Origin: Sipunculus nudus
Lineage: Eukaryota; Annelida; Sipuncula; Golfingiida; Sipunculidae
Length of the DNA stretch: 64,000 nucleotides
Assembly: GCA_026874595.1 (NCBI GenBank)
Contig: CM049311.1
Span: 45,261,676-45,325,675 of the forward strand
Direction of reading: 5' to 3'
Shown here: one piece after another, positions 59,185 to 64,000 of the stretch
Numbering within the stretch: position 1 is the stretch's first letter
Layout of the letters: each line of letters begins with the position of its first letter
The notes under the pieces: generated by a model
The model's database searches: none
Seen by the model: only the letters and a program-made list of their open reading frames with translations
Told to the model about the DNA's origin: nothing
Position numbers and translations under genes: made by a program

Positions 59185-60200
59185 CAAACTTTTTTTAAAC
59201 TGTGAGAACCTATGTTTTGATATAATTTGAACTTAATTTTATGGTTAGTTCTTTTGATAATGCGGAAGATTATCTGACAAATTTTTCCGATGGTCTTAAA
59301 ACATTCTTTGCCAAGAAAACCATGGACTAGACACCATGTTTGACAAGTTATCATTGCTTCAAACTGAAATACTGAAGAAAGCAATGTTTCAACAATGGGG
59401 ACCCTAATTCGCATATTAAATCTAAAAATAAGGACTAAACCGTTGTAAATTTGGTTCCGTTTGAGGCTTAGACATGAAAACATAGGTCTAGACATCTAAT
59501 TAACATTGTCAGTGCTTGGCTTACTAAAGAAATTTTCATCAATGACGACCCTAGTTTGCATAATAAAATTTAAAATACGAAATAAATCGTTCTTAATATG
59601 GTTTCATTTGAATCTTTGATCATGAAAACCTAGTTTTTGCCACAATGTGTGACCAATTATCAGGGTTAGATAATGGAAAGGTTCCCAAACAGAACCGCTA
59701 CAGGAATTATCCATTACCATTCGTGAAATATATATATAAATGATTGATGCACTATACATTATGATTCCACATCATAATGTTAAGCAGAGAAAGTACATCC
59801 CGTCGTACTCCTAGGATAAATGGTTCACCGACCACTCTATGCTAGTACCTCAAATTGATCTCTGACCAAGAAACCTCAGGTTTAGCAAATATATTTGACC
59901 ATTTATCGACATATTAAATATATACTGAAGAAACTAGGTTTCACCGCAATGACTTCCATAATTTGCATTTTTCAAAATAAGAAAAAACTGAACATCAGGA
60001 ACTTGTTCCTATGGTCTTTTAATATTCTTTGACCATGGAAACCCCTGTCTAGATTCCATGTTTGTCCAAATATTATTAAATGGTTTCCCATGTTTTTCAA
60101 CTGGGATATAAGGGAAAGAAGAATCTCTGTTGATTGCGTCCCAAATTTGCATATTAAATTACGACATGAGAACCCTCTTAAAAATCGTCGACTAGGTTTT
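59185..60200 (+). repeat. F-type degenerate tandem repeats
   Basis: At least three diverged modules around 59285-59480, 59530-59660 and 59990-60160. They share 'atggtctt..aa.attctttg.ccatgg.aaaccc', 'agaccatgtttg..caa' and 'aatttgcatattaaat'. Non-coding. Confidence 0.6.
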
Positions 60201-60293
60201 ATTGGGGGAGGGGGGGACCTGTTGAGCCGCTTAATTCCTCTTAATAGGCCCATGGACATAATATCTATTGATCAACAGAAAGATGTAACTTAC

Positions 60294-60420
60294 CAAATTC
60301 ATCCATTGTCAATGCCTCCATTCCCGCCGAAACAGTCTTGAATTTGGAGTTGAGAATTAATTTGACGATATCACTCGTTTTTAAATGATGGTCATTACAG
60401 GAGAGCCAATGGCACACAAC
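60294..60420 (-). CDS. Candidate host exon (127 nt), protein not recognised
   Basis: Minus strand. Acceptor TGATTAACTGCAG; donor GTAAGT. Fully open frame VVCHWLSCNDHHLKTSDIVK, LILNSKFKTVSAGMEALTMD, EF, beginning at a codon boundary and ending with 1 nt. The next exon candidate on this strand (49663-49752) starts with 2 nt, so they splice in phase across about 10.5 kb that contains several elements. GC-richer than the flanks. Function unknown; the sequence reads like a globular helical segment. Confidence 0.6.
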
Positions 60421-60756
60421 CTGCAGTTAATCAGTAATGTTTGAATACTTATTAACATTTTCAAATCAGTAATACAAAAGGGCCTTCTGGTGAAAATAGG
60501 TTGATACATGTTAATGCATTGTTTAATGTTTTCACCATATATATAGCCTAAGGAGTAGAAATGAAACCGTCTTTTAATATCTTTACAGATCTACAGATGC
60601 CTTGAATCCTAGATGCTGCCATGATACATAAGGTTGTTCTGAGAACAGATGATGTGGCAGCTGAACACAAACCACCTTAAACGTCGTTTCCATCAATTCA
60701 GTCATAGTGACTAAGCCTTCATGTGACTTTCCCGGTGTTCATAGGAACGGACAGAC
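60421..60756. other. Intron-like region, nothing recognised
   Basis: AT-rich, no repeat ends found. Confidence 0.4.
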
Positions 60757-61740
60757 AACAACTTATCATTGACGATCTCTAAACGAACCGCTTTGAAGTG
60801 GACTCAGCGGGCACACGAACGATTCGCGAAGGATGCAAATGTCGAAAAAAATGACATAGTCCAACATCCTTTTTACAGGCTCCCAAAGTTCGCAAAACAT
60901 GCGCGGGCGTTCGGAAGCATCGCCAATTGTTCGCGAGAGCCGTGTTCACAAGTGCCTTGTGCTCGCAAAATCTTCGTGAAACCCAAGACAGATTCCAACA
61001 GTTTGAAGAATGTCTCCGGCATGTCTCACGAAAGCAGCGAAGTTCGTCCGATCATGTCTTGACCTATTCACGAACTGTGCGCGTATTTCTGCGTTAGGAA
61101 CAAGTGATTTCGCCCTACCATTTCGCCACGATTAATTTGCGAATGACACGAAGTATTCCCGAGCTATTCACGAGCTACACACGAACCAAAACCGACACTT
61201 CACCCTTACACTTCAAACACAGGCCCAACAAAAAGCAGCAGACTTTCTTTTTCAATATCAAAAGCGTCCTCTTCATACATGCTCAGGACAGCTTTCAGAG
61301 CTTGCTGGTCCATCTTCTGTCAAGACCCCTGGGCAAGAACAGATGCTGGCAATCCATTTTAATGCATTTCAAGGCATTAAATTACAGCACAAGTGTCCCA
61401 TCCCAAGATAATTACGCGACATAGGTATGAATGTTATTCGCGTAATATGCGCAAAAAGTTTGCATGTGTCACGAAATGTCCGCACTAATTTCTGATATTC
61501 GTGCGACTTCCGTGTTGTTCGTATTTTAGTCGCGTGTTCTTCGTGTAGATGGACTGGCCAGCTAGAGTTTGGCAACGCTTCACATGACATTCGCACTTAC
61601 GAAAAACTTGTCCAAGTGTTGGACTTTGCCGTTTTTCGACATTCACATCCTTCGCGAATCGTTTGCGGGCCTCGTTATAACCCTATTTTACGAGTACTGC
61701 GTTCGCTCCACGCATGGTCTGCGAATTCAAATCGATCACG
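60757..61740. mobile_element. E-type element, inverted halves, about 1 kb
   Basis: 60800-60870 (plus) and 61615-61680 (minus) are inverted copies ('gaacgattcgcgaaggatgcaaatgtcgaaaaa', 'ggcaaagtccaacac'). The interior is rich in TTCGCG/TTCGCAA words and CpG, unlike the surroundings. Open frames 60769-61062 (97 codons, plus) and 61369-61596 (75, minus) begin with similar words but diverge and lack known motifs. The inverted ends suggest a TIR or foldback element; no target duplication found. Confidence 0.5.
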
Positions 61741-62319
61741 TGACGTCTAACACAGGTATAGAACATTCCCTCACCGATTCGACGTCATGGCACTTAGGTT
61801 TGGTTTACCTCCTCCAGGTGGAGTTATTATGTTATCACCCTTGGTCTGTCTGTGTCCAATTTTATGGAAGTTCTGAATAGATTTTGATGAAATATTCTGG
61901 TAATAGACTTGATTACCACCATATCCTTTTTTCCTATTTTAGGGGTTTCTTTTTCATTGTAACATAAGGCTGGTTTTTTTTTTTTAATGGTGAGGCCCAG
62001 AACCACCGTTATAAAGGGAGTTGATGAACCGTGCCAAAATTTCCTGTGTTGGTGTGTAGTTTGATTAGGATTCCTAGTGGAGGTTGTTGCCTCTTACTAC
62101 TTTCTTGTTCTTTACATACGCCTTAATGGGTAAGACGGAAAACCAATGAAAAACACGATGTGAAAACCAGCATTACTGTAGTGGACAGGTATGATTACTC
62201 AACGCAACTAATCGGTCGTTGAGGAATTGTATTAGCACGACAGATGCATAGACTGACAGACCGTAACAAATACGCTACTCTGAATCTATAATTGACGATG
62301 GGCACAGTGGCCTTTTTGT
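61741..62319. other. Unassigned region
   Basis: 'tttggtttacctcctccaggtgga' and a T-rich run near 61976 are the only notable items. No gene. Confidence 0.4.
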
Positions 62320-62451
62320 CAAGTGTCAACCAACCTAGTCTTGTGTCTCTCGCTAAACTTTTGTTTCACATAGGTAACATAATGGTGGAGAACCGGGGCA
62401 TGTGTAACATATGTTGAGCGAGAGACACAAGACTAGGTTGGTTGACACTTG
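62320..62451. repeat. Perfect 35-bp inverted repeat with 62-nt loop
   Basis: Left arm 62320-62354 begins CAAGTGTCAACCAACCTAGT. Right arm 62417-62451 is its exact reverse complement. The loop holds GTAACATAATGGTGGAGAAC, CGGGGCATGTGTAACAT: an LTR-end-like GTAACA and a primer-binding-like TGGTGGAGAACCGGGG (complement of a tRNA 3' end with CCA). Confidence 0.85.
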
Positions 62452-63111
62452 AATTTATTCCAAATCTGTTGGCATGTTGTTACAGCAGAAGGGTAGTCTC
62501 CCTCAGTCTGTGCCGTCTCTCATACAGAACTGCGCAGTCTAGCTGTGTGGGCTTGTACAATACAAGAGTTTTGGGACAGTCTCTCTGCTGAGAGAACCGC
62601 CCAGTCTCCACTCAAAGCGCACTACAGATAGTTTTGTTACAAAGCTGTCGTGTGATATATGAGACATATATATCCATATTTCTGCATTTTGTCATTAAAG
62701 CTAAACCTTATTGGATGACCCAAAGTAGGCCACAATTACATAAGCGTGATAATTGTACTTTATAAGTTTCACTTGATTCTATTTGCTGAAAGTTCTATGG
62801 AAAATCCCAAGTCTAACCCGACATACATCCAGTTATAGACTGACCTGCAGTGCTATTTCCAAACGCTATAAACATAACCTGCCTGCCTCATCATAGAAAC
62901 CAATTTAGAGCTAATGTTGGAGAGTACATTAAGGCTCTACAAACATACTTAATTACCATTAGATACTTGGTCGTCTGATCACCATTTATAATATTTGGCT
63001 TTGTCTGAATATCAGTTATCATACATCTCTGATACTGATCTAAATGTTTTTCGTTCTGTGAATTTTAAGTTTAAGTTTAATAACCAATATTTAAAGTTAC
63101 CAATCCATAAC
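62452..63111. other. Region with a possible solo LTR, otherwise unassigned
   Basis: 62402-62641 starts TGTAACATATG and ends TTTTGTTACA (TG...CA with inverted ends, about 240 bp), which would suit a short LTR, but no target duplication or partner was found. Confidence 0.35.
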
Positions 63112-63510
63112 AATATCTTACCTGTATCTGTGTATGTGGGATGGTTGTAGTTGTGTTTGACAGGATATCTTACCTGCATCTCTGTATGTGGTATGATGAT
63201 TGTTGTGTTTGGCAGGATATCTTACCTATATCTGTGTATGCATGTGGAATGGTTATAGTAGTGTTTGGCAGGATATCTTACCTGTATCTGTGTATGCATG
63301 TGGAATGGTTATAGTAGGGTTTGGCAGGATATCTTGCATGTATCTGTGTATGCATGTGGAATGGTTATAGTAGTGTTTGGCAGGATATCTTACCTGTATC
63401 TGTGTATGCATGTGGAATGGTTATAGTAGTGTTTGACAGGATATCTTACCTGTATCTGTGTATGCATGTGGAATGGTTATAGTAGTGTTTGACAGGATAT
63501 CTTACCTGTA
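63112..63510 (-). repeat. 52-56-bp minisatellite with repeated 5' splice-site-like junctions
   Basis: Eight units. On the minus strand each carries CATACACAGATACAG|GTAAGATATCC; only the unit at about 63336 has lost the GT. The rightmost unit coincides with the donor of the exon 63506-63598, so the array expanded from that exon end into the intron. Confidence 0.85.
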
Positions 63511-63598
63511 TCTGTGTATGAGGGATGGTGACAGCTTTGAGTAAAGGTGGTCTGTTTTGGAAATAATCTGTCCACCTGTTACTGGTGTCCCTCCAAAT
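63506..63598 (-). CDS. Candidate host exon (93 nt), protein not recognised
   Basis: Minus strand. Acceptor TTTCGTACAAAACAG (modest); donor CAG|GTAAGA. Open frame FGGTPVTGGQIISKTDHLYS, KLSPSLIHRY, beginning with 1 nt and ending with 2 nt. The next candidate exon (60294-60420) starts at a codon boundary, so if they belong to one gene an exon between them is missing from this list. The glycine-rich start and polar content look like real protein, but I cannot name it. Confidence 0.5.
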
Positions 63599-64000
63599 CT
63601 GTTTTGTACGAAATATATATGTATAAATATCAGAATAAGTAAACTACTATTATTTTGATGATCGCAATTAAAAAAAGTCCACATTCTTGGCAAACCCTGT
63701 CCCTCAGTATTTATATAACAAAAGCATCCAAGTGTTGTTTCGGTTTTCAGGATTCTAAGGACTCATTGTTGGCAAAGGTGATTTTGCAAGTGATTCAGAA
63801 CTCGTTGAGAAATTCAAAGTAGAGAAGATCTACAACTAAAAGGAAGTAAAGTCATTTCTTTGTCATACAGTAATTCACCACAGATTCATACCTAACTATG
63901 ATGAAATGGCTGTGCCACTGGCAGACTTGCCTGAAAAAAGTAGAAGTAACAAAGTGAAATTGGGATTCTTTTTTACACTTGCAATTCCAACAATTATTCA
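63599..64000. other. Intron-like region to window end
   Basis: AT-rich. A short plus-strand frame at 63754-63780 between an acceptor-like and a donor-like site is too short to call. Confidence 0.4.

Overview
The window looks like AT-rich intronic or intergenic DNA of a eukaryote, most likely a marine bivalve mollusc. That assignment rests on repeat architecture, namely 'pearl'/Helentron-type non-autonomous elements with a (GTCC/GTCT)n microsatellite and a tandem core, plus a decayed Ty3/Gypsy reverse transcriptase. It was not checked by any database search. No complete protein-coding gene is visible. The longest open frames (133-146 codons) are read-throughs of a tandem repeat.

Layout. 1-4593: right part of a type-A element (about 336-345-bp tandem core) split by a complete type-B element (1767-3522). 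4594-5265: remnant with a Helitron-like 3' end (type C). 5266-7118: minus-strand Gypsy RT pseudogene split by a 1.2-kb TIR element with an 8-bp target duplication. 7119-14101: type-A element split by an A2 element (10530-13141). 14197-16617: a complete type-A element. 16924-24873: an A2 element apparently split by a 6.4-kb minus-strand LTR element with no coding capacity. 26928-28108: type B. 28126-31022: a long foldback element carrying a second palindromic element inside its left arm. 31884-32677: diverged type B. 33843-34647 and 51209-51976: two solo LTRs of one family, each with a 4-bp target duplication. 35847-44458: a cluster of A/A2 elements including a head-to-tail junction at 38455/38456. 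44459-46976: type D and a 5'-truncated type B. 55604-57052: a type-A-ended element whose core repeats the sequence AGGTCAAAGGTCAAGGTCA. 57.9-61.7 kb: low-copy degenerate repeats.

Host gene signal is confined to the minus strand: three candidate internal exons at 63506-63598, 60294-60420 and 49663-49752. The last two join in phase across a roughly 10.5-kb intron filled with transposons. I do not recognise the protein.

Main interpretation: types A/A2 and B have unrelated end sequences but the same plan. Each has a 5' hairpin, one arm of which recurs inverted near the 3' end, followed by a short hairpin and a fixed terminus. The tandem cores of A, B and D share a module ending in the palindrome GGTGGCGCCACC, and new elements repeatedly land in the T-rich tract just after that palindrome.
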